From Rhizorhapis sp036570425 (GTDB taxonomy: Bacteria > Pseudomonadota > Alphaproteobacteria > Sphingomonadales > Sphingomonadaceae): 64,000 bases of DNA. Numbering within the stretch: position 1 is the stretch's first letter; the number at the start of each line of letters is the position of its first letter. A program made the translations under genes and the position numbers. The stretch lies in assembly GCA_036570425.1 (NCBI GenBank), contig DATCYF010000021.1:124001-188000 (forward strand), written 5' to 3'. Shown piece by piece: positions 49,381 through 58,451 of this stretch. The notes under the pieces are model-generated. The model saw nothing but the letters and a program-made list of their open reading frames with translations. It was not told the DNA's origin and did no database searches.

Positions 49381-50838
49381 TCAGGCGACCCGGCGCGTCC
49401 GTGCGGGCATGCGCACTTCGGGAACAGCCCCACCGCCAATGTTGAAGCCATTGACCAGCCGTGCGAGCTGATCCGCCTCCGAAGCAAGGCTTCGTGCGGC
49501 AGCCGTGCTTTGTTCAACCATGGCGGCATTTTGCTGCGTGCTGCGATCCATGTCGCCAACAGCGCTGTTCACTTGCTGCAGATTGGCGGCCTGACTTTCG
49601 GTGGTGGCCGAAATTTCAGTGACCAGGGAGCGCACTTCGCTGATCCGCATGACGATATGATCCAGCGTCTGGCCAGTCCGGCCAACCAGGTCGACCCCGC
49701 TCGTCACCTGACCGGAGCTTGTGCCGATCAGTTCCTTAATATCCTTGGCGGCGTCGGCGGAACGCTGGGCCAGTGCGCGGACCTCATTGGCGACCACAGC
49801 AAAGCCCTTGCCTGCATCTCCGGCACGCGCCGCTTCAACACCGGCGTTCAGCGCCAGCAGGTTCGTCTGGAACGCAATGCCATCAATGACGGTCACGATA
49901 TTGGCGATCTCGGCTGAAGATTTCTCAATGCCGTCCATTGCGCCGATGGCCTGCTTCACTACCTCGCCGCCCCGAATCGCCTCCTTTTCAGCCTCCGCAA
50001 CGGTATGGCTGACCTGCGCCGCACTTTGCGCGGTGTCGCGGACGGAAGCGGTGACGTCGTTCATGGCAGCGGAGGTCTGCTGAAGTGCGGCGGCCTGCTG
50101 CTCGGTGCGGCGCGCCAGATCGTCGGCGGCGGAGCTGATCTCGCTGGAACCCGTATGGGTGCTTTCCGCGCTATTGGCGACAGCGCCCAATATGGAGCGC
50201 ATCTGCGCCGCCATGGCGTTGAAGTCGTCGCTCAATTTGCTGTAACCTTCAGGCAGATCATCCATCGAAACAGAAAAATCACCCGCCGCCATGCGCGACA
50301 TGGCCTCTCCCAATTTCTGCACGACCGCATCACGACTGGCCTGTTCGGCTGCGAAATAGGACGATATGGCGATATCCGCGTCCAGCAACGCCGTCTTTAC
50401 CAATGTGGTGACGATCTTTGCCAGCCGCCCTCCACTGAGTCGCGCTATCACGGCGCCACTCATAACCTTGCTGATCAGTTGCTCCAGCATGAGCGCATAA
50501 CCACCAATGTACCAGCTTGGCTCAAGACCAGCACGGGCATGGACCTGACCCACTGCCTCGGCGGCCTGGAAATAGCGCTCATTGGGCGGGCCGGAAAACA
50601 GTTGCGTCCAATGTGCCGTCTGCTTGGCAGCAACCCGGTCCATCGCCTGCCTGGAACTGAACAGCTTGCTCGTTTCTGGCGTGGCTGCGACCTTGGCGTA
50701 GAAATTCTTCAACGCGCCTTCGCAATGGCTCTGGATCGCTTTCTGGATTGCGGGATAGACCGCGTAATTGTCGGCATTCAAGCCGTAAAAGGAAACGCGC
50801 CGGGAAAGATTATCCTGGTCATTGCTCTTGGAGTGCAT
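49381..50838 (-). CDS. Globin-coupled methyl-accepting chemotaxis protein (HemAT-like aerotaxis receptor)
   Basis: The 485-aa soluble protein has an N-terminal sensor globin (about residues 10-165) with the proximal heme histidine H100 in GQVHARAGLEPSWYIGGY. It continues into a short HAMP-like segment (MAAGDFSVSMDDLPEGYSKL) and the MCP signalling hairpin with the conserved tip FQTNLLALNAGVEAARAGDAGKGFAVVANEVRALAQRSA. There is no membrane helix. The likely ligand is O2 bound to heme, giving aerotaxis. The C-terminus (TRRVA) lacks a CheR-binding pentapeptide. Confidence 0.93.
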   Translation of the reverse strand: MHSKSNDQDNLSRRVSFYGLNADNYAVYPAIQKAIQSHCEGALKNFYAKVAATPETSKLFSSRQAMDRVAAKQTAHWTQLFSGPPNERYFQAAEAVGQVHARAGLEPSWYIGGYALMLEQLISKVMSGAVIARLSGGRLAKIVTTLVKTALLDADIAISSYFAAEQASRDAVVQKLGEAMSRMAAGDFSVSMDDLPEGYSKLSDDFNAMAAQMRSILGAVANSAESTHTGSSEISSAADDLARRTEQQAAALQQTSAAMNDVTASVRDTAQSAAQVSHTVAEAEKEAIRGGEVVKQAIGAMDGIEKSSAEIANIVTVIDGIAFQTNLLALNAGVEAARAGDAGKGFAVVANEVRALAQRSADAAKDIKELIGTSSGQVTSGVDLVGRTGQTLDHIVMRISEVRSLVTEISATTESQAANLQQVNSAVGDMDRSTQQNAAMVEQSTAAARSLASEADQLARLVNGFNIGGGAVPEVRMPARTRRVA

Positions 50839-50907
50839 GTGCGATCGGGTCCTTGTTATCGTTGGCCGTGAGAACGGTTCAGCACCGGGTTTCTTGAATG
50901 AGGAGAA

Positions 50908-50931
50908 GGAGCACGCTTCGCAGGGTGCTCC
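50908..50931 (-). terminator. Stem-loop between the two MCP genes
   Basis: GGAGCAC (50908-50914) and GTGCTCC (50925-50931) pair around a 10-nt loop in the 101-bp gap. On the minus strand, in which both MCP genes are read, it lies just after the membrane MCP stop and is followed by TTCTCC. It could be a partial terminator or a processing stem that sets different levels for the two receptors. Confidence 0.55.
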
Positions 50932-50939
50932 CCATGCAG

Positions 50940-52430
50940 TCAGAATTCTGTCCAGTCGTCGTCGGCCGGTTCGGCTTTCAGGGCTGTATTGCCATGGGAG
51001 ACCGGCAGCGCCTTCACCGCTGGCTTACGCGTTGCCTTGGGAACGGCAACCATTGGTCGCGGCGTTGCGACCGGGCGACGTTTCGCGTTTTCGGTCCGGC
51101 TTATATTGAAACGGCTGACCAGCTTCAGGAGTTGGCTCGCTTCCGAAGCAAGGCTGCGCGCGGCGGCCGTGCTCTGCTCCACCATGGCGGCATTTTGCTG
51201 GGTGCGGCTGTCCATGTCGCCGATCGCGCCGTTCACTTGCTGCAGGTTGCTGGCCTGCGCTTCTGTCGAAGCCGAGATTTCCGTGATGAGGCCGCGCACT
51301 TCGTCCACTTTCGCGACGATGCGGTCCAGCATTTGGCCAGTCTGTCCAACCAGATGCACGCCGCTTTCCACTTGCTCTGAGCTGGTCGTGATCAGTTGCT
51401 TGATGTCACGCGCCGCATCAGCCGAACGCTGCGCCAGAGCGCGAACTTCATTGGCGACCACTGCGAAGCCCTTGCCTGCGTCACCTGCCCGCGCCGCTTC
51501 CACGCCTGCGTTCAGCGCCAGCAGGTTGGTCTGGAACGCGATGCCATCAATGACATTGATGATCTGTGCGATCTCCTGGGCCGATTTCTCGATCTGGTCC
51601 ATTGCAGCCACAGCGCGGGCGACCGTCTGACCCCCATCAGCAGCCTCCCGATGCGCCTCATTGACAACCGTGTTAGCGCTGCCCGCCCGCTGCGCGGTTG
51701 AGCGTACGCCGGATGTTACCTCACTGGTCGCCGCTGCCGTTTCCTCCAGCGCTGCGGCCTGCTGTTCCGTGCGGCGCGACAGATCTTCAGCAGCGGAACT
51801 GATTTCGTTGGAGCCCGTGTTGATGCTGTCGGCCGATTCCGCAACCGAAAGCATGATCTGGCGCAATTGCGCTACCGCTTCGTTATAATCGGTGCGCAGC
51901 TTTTCAAAAGCCGGTGGGAACGGCGTTTCAATCCGGTAATCGATCTGCCCCTGCGCCATCCGCTGCAGGCCATCGCCCAGAGCAGCTACAATGGCTTGTT
52001 GAGCCTTTTCCCGCGAAGCTCCCTGATCCTGGTTTACTGCTGCATCCCGGAACGTCACCATCGCCCGACAAAGCCGGCCGACGCAATCTTCATAATGCGT
52101 GCGGCTGATCTCAATGCCTGTGTTCCCGGCAGCCAGCGCTTCCATGTCGATCACAGTGGCAACATAAGGATCAGATATGGTCCGGCGGAAAAACCAAGCG
52201 GCCGGTATGCAGACAAGAACAGCGCCGATGGAAAAGGTCCATGCCCAGGCCAGCATGCCTTCATGAACTGCCTTCGCGGCGGCCAAGTCCTGAGCTGCCA
52301 ATGCTTCGCCCAACTGATGATCCGCGAGGTAAACAGCAAGTCCGCCGCCGATCAACAAAGCGCAAAAAAATCCAAACGCAGTCGCCAGCTTCTGGCGGAT
52401 CGGTGCCTTTTCGACGAACCACTTTATCAT
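50940..52430 (-). CDS. Membrane-bound methyl-accepting chemotaxis protein with C-terminal W-x-x-F tether
   Basis: The ATG at 52430 (MIKWFVEKAPIRQKL) gives 496 aa. Two helices (AFGFFCALLIGGGLAVYL and FSIGAVLVCIPAAWFF) bracket only about 26 periplasmic residues, so there is no large ligand domain; a HAMP-like region follows. The signalling hairpin is nearly identical to that of the globin MCP. The last residues, DDDWTEF, resemble the NWETF pentapeptide that tethers CheR and CheB on enteric receptors. The sensing mode is unclear; it could respond to membrane or energy state. Confidence 0.92.
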   Translation of the reverse strand: MIKWFVEKAPIRQKLATAFGFFCALLIGGGLAVYLADHQLGEALAAQDLAAAKAVHEGMLAWAWTFSIGAVLVCIPAAWFFRRTISDPYVATVIDMEALAAGNTGIEISRTHYEDCVGRLCRAMVTFRDAAVNQDQGASREKAQQAIVAALGDGLQRMAQGQIDYRIETPFPPAFEKLRTDYNEAVAQLRQIMLSVAESADSINTGSNEISSAAEDLSRRTEQQAAALEETAAATSEVTSGVRSTAQRAGSANTVVNEAHREAADGGQTVARAVAAMDQIEKSAQEIAQIINVIDGIAFQTNLLALNAGVEAARAGDAGKGFAVVANEVRALAQRSADAARDIKQLITTSSEQVESGVHLVGQTGQMLDRIVAKVDEVRGLITEISASTEAQASNLQQVNGAIGDMDSRTQQNAAMVEQSTAAARSLASEASQLLKLVSRFNISRTENAKRRPVATPRPMVAVPKATRKPAVKALPVSHGNTALKAEPADDDWTEF

Positions 52431-52630
52431 TAGCCTACCCCCTATATGCCGAACCGGGCCTGCGGCGCGGCGGTGCAAATCTGAAAACTACTGGTTAAGA
52501 CGCCGTTAACGGGCGATCGCGTTTTCGAATTCGCGACAGATCAAAGATCGGTCAGGCGGCCTATTGCTTTAGGGCGAGTGCAAACTTTTATGACAGGAAG
52601 CCGAACAACGCGGAAAACGGCGCCTATTGG
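52431..52630 (-). promoter_or_regulatory. Upstream region of the che/MCP operon, with a possible sigma-28 promoter
   Basis: In this 200-bp gap the minus strand contains TAAA (52571-52568), a 15-bp spacer and ACCGATCT (52552-52545), close to the flagellar sigma-28 consensus TAAA-N15-GCCGATAA. It is about 115 bp from the MCP start. The region also contains an imperfect palindrome (TCGCG near 52516 and CGCGA near 52531). The promoter call is tentative. Confidence 0.4.
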
Positions 52631-53746
52631 CTATTCGAATCTGTCGGGGGCATAAGGTTCGGCATCGATGTGGCGCACTGAAGCGTGGCGCGGTTCGCCT
52701 GTGAGCAGCGACGCCCCCAGCTTCGCGGCCGCAAGCGCGGTCTGAATGCCAAAACCGCCTTGCCCCGCGAACCAGAAAAATCCACGCGCCAGAGGATCAA
52801 AGCCATAAACGGGCAGGCGGTCAGGCGCAAAGCTGCGCAAGCCCGCCCATTTGCGCTCGACCGCTTCCACATTCCAATCGACCACCTGCTGGAAACGTGC
52901 GATCGCCTCCGCCACCGCCCATTCCTCGGGTGCGGCATCACCCGGCGGGGCGGGCGCCTCGTCGTGAGGTGTGAGCCATAGACGCCCAGTGCCCTCCACC
53001 TTGAAATAGAAATGTTCTTCGATGTCGATGATGAGTGGCAGGTCCCTCGGAGGCGCTGGATCGGTGCGCAATTGCACCACCGTCCGGCGCAACGGCTGTA
53101 TCCCGATGGGCGCTACGCCGCAGGCGCGCGCGACTTCGTCGGCCCAAGCGCCTGCTGCGTTGACCAGGACCTGCGCAAGGACTGGCCCCGCAGTTGTTTC
53201 AATCCGCCAACCTGCACCCTCGCGCCGTGCCGACAGCAATTTGCGCGCGTTGGCGATTTTCGCTCCTGCCTTCGTTGCTGCGCGCAGGCAAGCGGCGTGC
53301 AGGGCCGCAACGTCTATGTCCATGGTGCTGGGTTCAGCCAGCCCGCGCGTCCAGCCAGGACGTAGGCCGCCGATGCGCTGCTCCAGCGCCATTCTGTCAA
53401 GCGGAGTCAATGCAACGGTGGAACCTGCGAACTTTTCCGTAAACGCCATAAAGGCAGCCGCGCTATCTTCCCGGCCGATATGAATCGCGCCTCGTTCATG
53501 CAGGAAAGGCGTTTCGGAAAAAGCCGGATCGGGGGTGCGCATCAATGAACCGGAAGCAGTCGTCAGCGGCTGAATGGCAGGGCCGCCGTAGCTTTCAGCC
53601 CAGAACGCAACTGATCGGCCAGTCGCGTGATAGCCGGGCTGGCTTTCCATTTCGAGCAAGAGCACGGACGCATTCCGAGCGATTTCCGCTGCAAGGCTGG
53701 CCCCTGCCATGCCAGCGCCCGCGATCACCACATCGAAATTCTTCAT
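52631..53746 (-). CDS. FAD-dependent oxidoreductase of the DAO family
   Basis: The 371-aa protein has a Rossmann FAD-binding start (FDVVIAGAGMAGASLAAEIA), the second arm VLVNAAGAWADEVARACGV and a C-terminal GFFWFAGQGGFGIQTALAAAKLG. This is the D-amino-acid/glycine-oxidase-like DAO superfamily (PF01266), sometimes acting on glycine, D-amino acids or sarcosine. The substrate is not readable. Its start overlaps the stop of an alpha/beta hydrolase by 4 bp. Confidence 0.9.
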   Translation of the reverse strand: MKNFDVVIAGAGMAGASLAAEIARNASVLLLEMESQPGYHATGRSVAFWAESYGGPAIQPLTTASGSLMRTPDPAFSETPFLHERGAIHIGREDSAAAFMAFTEKFAGSTVALTPLDRMALEQRIGGLRPGWTRGLAEPSTMDIDVAALHAACLRAATKAGAKIANARKLLSARREGAGWRIETTAGPVLAQVLVNAAGAWADEVARACGVAPIGIQPLRRTVVQLRTDPAPPRDLPLIIDIEEHFYFKVEGTGRLWLTPHDEAPAPPGDAAPEEWAVAEAIARFQQVVDWNVEAVERKWAGLRSFAPDRLPVYGFDPLARGFFWFAGQGGFGIQTALAAAKLGASLLTGEPRHASVRHIDAEPYAPDRFE

Positions 53747-54696
53747 AGCGCGGGCGCCACTTCGTTTAGGAAGGCATCGATCCGCGCTAGCGCGTCCAGG
53801 CGCACATCGTCCGCCTCCCGCAGAATTTCATGCGCCGCGTTTGGCCCATAGCTGTGCAGGCGGCATTCCGGAAGGCGATCCGCGGCACGGCGAATTGCCC
53901 GTATGTCGACCAAACCGTCCTCTTCGGCAGCCAGCATCATCAGCGGCAAAGCAATCTTTTCCAATGATCCGGGAGCGTCCAGCATAGCCAATGATTTATA
54001 GGCTGCATCCATCCATTGCCAGCTTGGCGGCCCAAGTTTCAGTCCAGGCACATGGTCCTTCCAGAATATCTCGTCCTGATAGCGTTCGAGCGAGTGAGTC
54101 AGCAATGCTTGGCGAAGCGATGGCGAGACACCTGGCTTTTCCTCATTGTTCCACGCCATTCGCGCGGGATCGCCAAGCACGCACATCAACCGGGAAATTC
54201 GCGCGCACCATGCAGCAGGAAGGGGGCCGCTGTTCATCCCCAACATGGGTGCGATCAGCACAGCGGCATCGGGACTCATCGCCTTCTCGGCAAGGGCGCG
54301 CAACAACAGATGGCCGCCCATGCTGTGTCCGATCACGACATGCGGCCCGGCATGCTCGCTCGCCCATTCGCGGTAAAAAGCGGCCAGATCGGCAACCCAA
54401 ACCGCAAAATCGCTGGCATGGCCGACAAGGGGATTGTCCGACAGCCTGCCCGATCCACCCTGCCCACGCCAATCGAAACTGGTCACATGCCACCCTGCCT
54501 CATGAAAATGGGCAATGGCTTCCAGATATTTCTCGAAAATATCGCCCCGACCCGTCAGGAACAGCATCGCCCCGCGCGCAGTACTGCCGGAGGCAGGCCA
54601 GTCGAAACGACGAATTCGCCAGCCGTCAGGGGCGGCCCAATTGCTGATCTGGCTGTCTTGCGGATAGGACCTGCGATCAGCCGAAATGATAGTCAT
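53743..54696 (-). CDS. Alpha/beta hydrolase (lysophospholipase/monoacylglycerol-lipase-like)
   Basis: The 317-aa protein carries FLTGRGDIFEKYLEAIAHFHEAGW, the DWRGQGGSGR oxyanion segment, the nucleophile elbow VIGHSMGGHLLLRAL, and later an Asp (LAAEEDGLVDI) and His (SYGPNAAHEI) of the catalytic triad. It resembles PldB/monoacylglycerol lipase type (Hydrolase_4). It overlaps the FAD oxidoreductase and both lie away from the Tad operon. Confidence 0.9.
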   Translation of the reverse strand: MTIISADRRSYPQDSQISNWAAPDGWRIRRFDWPASGSTARGAMLFLTGRGDIFEKYLEAIAHFHEAGWHVTSFDWRGQGGSGRLSDNPLVGHASDFAVWVADLAAFYREWASEHAGPHVVIGHSMGGHLLLRALAEKAMSPDAAVLIAPMLGMNSGPLPAAWCARISRLMCVLGDPARMAWNNEEKPGVSPSLRQALLTHSLERYQDEIFWKDHVPGLKLGPPSWQWMDAAYKSLAMLDAPGSLEKIALPLMMLAAEEDGLVDIRAIRRAADRLPECRLHSYGPNAAHEILREADDVRLDALARIDAFLNEVAPAL

Positions 54697-54746
54697 CAGT
54701 CATGGTTTACGGTTTGGTAAGGTAAAAGGTCTAGAGCCTTCCTCCC

Positions 54747-55220
54747 ATGGACAGGCAGTTTTTTATTCTGGCCCTTGCAGCCGCGCTTTCAGTCCTGCTG
54801 GTTATTGCCGCTGCGACTGACATTCGGAGCCGGATCATATCCAACCGGCTTAACATTGCCATCGCAGCGCTGGCGCCTCTGTTCTGGCTCGCAAATGGGC
54901 TGGCGCCCTGGCCCGACATGCTGCTTCAGATCATATTCGCCTGCATCATCTTCGGCTTGTTCACGATGATATTCGCCACGGGCATGATGGGGGGCGGCGA
55001 CGTCAAGTTGTTGGGCGCGCTGGCGCTCTGGCTCCCCTGGCAACCCATGATGATGCTGTTGCTCATCATGTCGGTTCTGGGCGGTGTGGTAACTGTGATC
55101 ACGGTCCTCCATCACAAGATCGGCCGCCGCATCGGCCGTCCGGAAATCCCCTATGGCGTCGCGATAGCGTTGGCCGGACTGTGGGTCGTTGGCGAACGAT
55201 ATTTTAACCACTTTGCGTAA
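54747..55220 (+). CDS. cpaA: Prepilin peptidase CpaA
   Basis: The 157-aa polytopic protein is an A24-type prepilin peptidase of the Tad system. The two catalytic aspartates lie in ATDIRSRIISN (residue about 26) and MGGGDVKLLGALALWLP. It lacks the N-methyltransferase half of the type IV PilD enzymes. It would cleave Flp-type pilin leader peptides at the inner membrane. It starts the cpaABCDE-tadBC operon, 50 bp before cpaB. Confidence 0.92.
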   Translation: MDRQFFILALAAALSVLLVIAAATDIRSRIISNRLNIAIAALAPLFWLANGLAPWPDMLLQIIFACIIFGLFTMIFATGMMGGGDVKLLGALALWLPWQPMMMLLLIMSVLGGVVTVITVLHHKIGRRIGRPEIPYGVAIALAGLWVVGERYFNHFA

Positions 55221-55270
55221 TACTGAACACCAGAAACACATCGGCCCGTCGTCAGGAGGCGAATTTCGTC

Positions 55271-56278
55271 ATGGATGGAAAGAAGATTGCACTGCTGGCG
55301 GGAGCGCTGATCATAGCGATCGCTACAGCGTTCATGGCGCGCAGCATGTTCGCCAGCTCCGGCGCTCCCCAGGCGACAGCGGCGAATATGCAGCCGCAAC
55401 TGGACGGCCCTCAGGTGCTGGTCGCAACGCGCGCCCTGCCCGTCGGCACGATCATTGGGCCTGACAGCTTCCGTTTTCAGCCCTGGCCCAAGGAACTGGT
55501 CGAACAGGCCTATTTCCTGAAGGGCGAAACCGATCCCGCTTCATTGGCCGGCACTGTCGTTCGCAACACCATCACGGCCGGGCAGCCCATCACCCAGGGT
55601 TCTTTGGTCAAGCCCGGAGATCGCGGTTTCCTGGCAGCGGCGCTTGGCCCTGGCATGCGCGCCATCACTGTGCCGGTATCCGCGCAAAGTTCGGTTGCCG
55701 GGTTTGTCTTTCCTGGCGACCGAGTCGATCTCGTCCTGACACAGGAAGTCGCGGGCGGCGGCGACGGAGAGCCGTTGAAAGTATCTGAAACCATCATGCG
55801 CAACCTGCGCGTACTCGCCACTGACCAGCGAACCGATCCGGTCGGGGAGGACGGCAAGCGAGAGGTCATGACCTATTCCAACGTCACGCTGGAAGTCACG
55901 CCCAAGATCGCGGAAAAGATCGCAGTCGCGCAGACCATCGGAACGCTTTCGCTCTCTCTACGCTCCATCGCCGACAACAGGAGCGAACTGGAGCAAGCCA
56001 TCGCCGCAGGCGACGTCACGATACCTGACGATCCGGCCGAAGAGAAAAAGATGCTTCTCGCCATCGCCAGCCAACCCGTCGACACGCGCTCCACCTTTGC
56101 CACTGGCGCTGACGTATCCCGGTTCCAGCGCAGCACTGTCCCGGCCAAGCCGCAGGACAACGATAACGCAGTTCAATCCACAGCAGGCGTACCGGGCGGA
56201 GCCACTGTCGTCGCCGGTCCCGTCGTCCGCGTTGCGCGCGGCACCGCAGTTACCGCGGTTCCGGTCGGAGGTAAGTGA
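55271..56278 (+). CDS. cpaB: Tad pilus assembly protein CpaB/RcpC
   Basis: The 335-aa protein starts behind AGGAGG and has one N-terminal membrane helix (KIALLAGALIIAIATAFMARSMF). SAF-like domain features follow: VLVATRALPVGTIIGPDSFRFQPWP, and AITVPVSAQSSVAGFVFPGDRVDLVLTQ. It bridges secretin CpaC to the inner-membrane part. The C-terminus is hydrophilic. cpaC begins 2 bp after its stop. Confidence 0.95.
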   Translation: MDGKKIALLAGALIIAIATAFMARSMFASSGAPQATAANMQPQLDGPQVLVATRALPVGTIIGPDSFRFQPWPKELVEQAYFLKGETDPASLAGTVVRNTITAGQPITQGSLVKPGDRGFLAAALGPGMRAITVPVSAQSSVAGFVFPGDRVDLVLTQEVAGGGDGEPLKVSETIMRNLRVLATDQRTDPVGEDGKREVMTYSNVTLEVTPKIAEKIAVAQTIGTLSLSLRSIADNRSELEQAIAAGDVTIPDDPAEEKKMLLAIASQPVDTRSTFATGADVSRFQRSTVPAKPQDNDNAVQSTAGVPGGATVVAGPVVRVARGTAVTAVPVGGK

Positions 56279-56280
56279 AA

Positions 56281-57777
56281 ATGAACGTCACCAGGAAACA
56301 CCGCCGCTATGCCGGGACCGCGCTTGCCGCCGCATTGACGCTGGCGGTAACTTTCGGCGCCCCGGAACGGCTTGACGCCGCTTCAGTAAGGACCAGCGCG
56401 AATCAGGATGCGCTGGTGATGTCGGTCGGCGGCAGCCGCGTGGTCAATCTCCCGGCGGCAATGTCCGATGTAGTCATCGCCAATCCGGAAGTGGTGGACG
56501 TGCATGTCCGCTCAAACACGCAGCTTTACATTATCGCCAAGGCGCCGGGTGAAACCAATTTGTTCGCCACGAGCAAAACCGGCAAGATCCTTTATTCGGG
56601 CACAATCCGGGTCGGCAACAATCTGTCCAGCGTGGATCAGATGCTGAACCTTGCCATGCCCGAAGCCGATATTCAGGTCAGCACCATGAATGGGCTGGTG
56701 CTCCTGACCGGCACCGTCAAGGCTCCCGAAGACGCGGCGGAAGCCGAACGGCTGGTGCAAGCCTTTGTCGGCAAAGACACGCAAGTCGTGAGCCGCCTGC
56801 GCACGGCAACGCCGTTGCAGGTCAATTTGCAGGTCAAGATTTCGGAAGTCAGTCGCAATCTGTTGCACAAGATCGGCACGAACTTCACGAGCATCGACAG
56901 AAGCGGCGGCAAGGTGCTTGGAAGCATCGGCTCGGGCAATCGCGACTTCGCATCCTTTGACGTGGACAAGAACCTCTGGACTTTCAACAATCCGGCTGAT
57001 GGCAGCACAACGCTCGGCGGCGTCGCACGCATATTGGGCATGGATGTCGCTGGAGCGCTCGATCTTGCTGAAACGACTGGCCTCGCCACCACATTGGCCC
57101 AGCCCAATCTGACCTCCTTGTCGGGTGAAACCGCCAGCTTCCTGGCGGGTGGCGAATATCCCTATTCAGTATCGAACGGACTTCAAGGGAACACGATCGA
57201 GTTCAAGCAATATGGCGTGCAGCTTGCCTTCACGCCCACCGTTCTGTCCGACGGCCGCATATCGATGCGTGTCCGCCCGACCGTGTCGGAACTCGACTTT
57301 TCCCTCAACTCCGATGTTCCTGCACTCAGGAGCCGGTCAGCGGAAACCACGGTTGAGCTGGGTTCGGGGCAGAGCTTCATGATCGCGGGCCTGCTGAGCA
57401 ACAGCACCTCCAACAACATCAACAAGGTGCCGGGCCTGGGGAATATTCCCATTCTGGGCAGCCTCTTCAAATCGCGCCAATTCCAGCGAAATGAGAGCGA
57501 GTTGGTGATCGTGGTCACACCTTATCTGGTGAAGCCGGTAAACGCACAATCCATCCGCCTGCCGACCGACGGCTTCCGTAACGCAACCGAAGCGCAAGGT
57601 CTGCTGATGCAGCAGGAAAGCGATGGGGTAAGCGGTGCCAGAAGGCCTGAACCGACGGTGGCTCCCGCCGCGCCTGCCGGGCCGCAGATCGGTTCGGCGA
57701 CTTCTTCAGCCACCGTTGGTGAGCGGCGCAAGCAGACCGCCAATGCGCATGACGCCAAGCCCGGCTTCAGTTTCTGA
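56281..57777 (+). CDS. cpaC: Tad pilus secretin CpaC/RcpA
   Basis: The ATG at 56281, 9 nt after GGAGG, gives 498 aa (MNVTRKHRRYAG); a GTG at 56275 is less well spaced. It has a signal peptide, an N-terminal pilus-secretin domain (GGSRVVNLPAAMSDVVIANPEVVDV), a BON-like segment (VLLTGTVKAPEDAAEAERLV) and the secretin core (LAQPNLTSLSGETASFLAGGEYPY, VRPTVSELDF, IPILGSLFKS with ELVIVVTPYLVKPV). It forms the outer-membrane channel of the pilus. Confidence 0.96.
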   Translation: MNVTRKHRRYAGTALAAALTLAVTFGAPERLDAASVRTSANQDALVMSVGGSRVVNLPAAMSDVVIANPEVVDVHVRSNTQLYIIAKAPGETNLFATSKTGKILYSGTIRVGNNLSSVDQMLNLAMPEADIQVSTMNGLVLLTGTVKAPEDAAEAERLVQAFVGKDTQVVSRLRTATPLQVNLQVKISEVSRNLLHKIGTNFTSIDRSGGKVLGSIGSGNRDFASFDVDKNLWTFNNPADGSTTLGGVARILGMDVAGALDLAETTGLATTLAQPNLTSLSGETASFLAGGEYPYSVSNGLQGNTIEFKQYGVQLAFTPTVLSDGRISMRVRPTVSELDFSLNSDVPALRSRSAETTVELGSGQSFMIAGLLSNSTSNNINKVPGLGNIPILGSLFKSRQFQRNESELVIVVTPYLVKPVNAQSIRLPTDGFRNATEAQGLLMQQESDGVSGARRPEPTVAPAAPAGPQIGSATSSATVGERRKQTANAHDAKPGFSF

Positions 57778-57794
57778 TGGGAAGGACGCCTTTC

Positions 57795-58451
57795 ATGTCA
57801 CAGTCTTTCAAAATGCGCGCTGCCCTGCCTTTGCTGGCTGCCCTCGCCCTTCCCCTTGGCGCATGTCAGACCGGCGCGGAAAACCGCAGCATGGACTCTG
57901 TCCATCAGCCGGTCGTCAGCCGCACCGACTATGTGTTTGACGTCCGGCCCAACGCCAGCGGCGAACTGTCCTCTGGCGAGATGGAACGGCTGGATGGCTG
58001 GTTCTCCTCCATCGGACTTGCCTATGGTGACCGGGTATCGATCGACAATCCTGATAGCTATGCCAATGCAGGTGTTCGGGATGATGTCGCGCGATTGCTG
58101 GGCAATTATGGGATGCTACTGAGCGACGTCGCACCCGTGACTGCGGGCAGCGTCCCCGGCGGAACGGTTCGCATCGTCGTCAGCCGCTCTGTGGCCAGCG
58201 TGCCAGGCTGTCCTGATTGGCGCGACACGCAGGAAGCGGACCTGAACGGCGGCACGTCGAGCAATTATGGTTGTGCGGTCAACAGCAATCTGGCGGCTAT
58301 GGTGGCCAATCCGCAGGACCTGGTGCTGGGTCAGCCCGGCGCGGTCAGCCGGGCGCCCACCGAAGCGACAAAAGCCATCAAGACTTATCAGGACAAAGCC
58401 AATACTGGCGCTGGCGGCCTGAAAGACCTCACGGCGGAAGGAACGAACTGA
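57795..58451 (+). CDS. cpaD: Tad pilus assembly lipoprotein CpaD
   Basis: The ATG at 57795, behind GGAAGGA, gives 218 aa (MSQSFKMRAALPLLAALALP); an ATG at 57777 overlapping the cpaC stop is possible. The lipobox LGAC is followed by the CpaD domain (VFDVRPNASGELSSGEMERLDGWF, VRIVVSRSVASVPGCPDW, SSNYGCAVNSNLAAMVANPQDLV). CpaD is an outer-membrane lipoprotein that helps the secretin. The stop overlaps the cpaE start (TGATG). Confidence 0.94.
   Translation: MSQSFKMRAALPLLAALALPLGACQTGAENRSMDSVHQPVVSRTDYVFDVRPNASGELSSGEMERLDGWFSSIGLAYGDRVSIDNPDSYANAGVRDDVARLLGNYGMLLSDVAPVTAGSVPGGTVRIVVSRSVASVPGCPDWRDTQEADLNGGTSSNYGCAVNSNLAAMVANPQDLVLGQPGAVSRAPTEATKAIKTYQDKANTGAGGLKDLTAEGTN

Noticed and set aside
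52516..52535. TCGCG...CGCGA palindrome upstream of the MCP as an operator
   Set aside because: Short and imperfect, and such GC palindromes are frequent by chance in this genome.
58217..58450. Extended CpaE start inside cpaD
   Set aside because: The ATG at 58451 overlaps the cpaD stop as TGATG and begins the conserved part.
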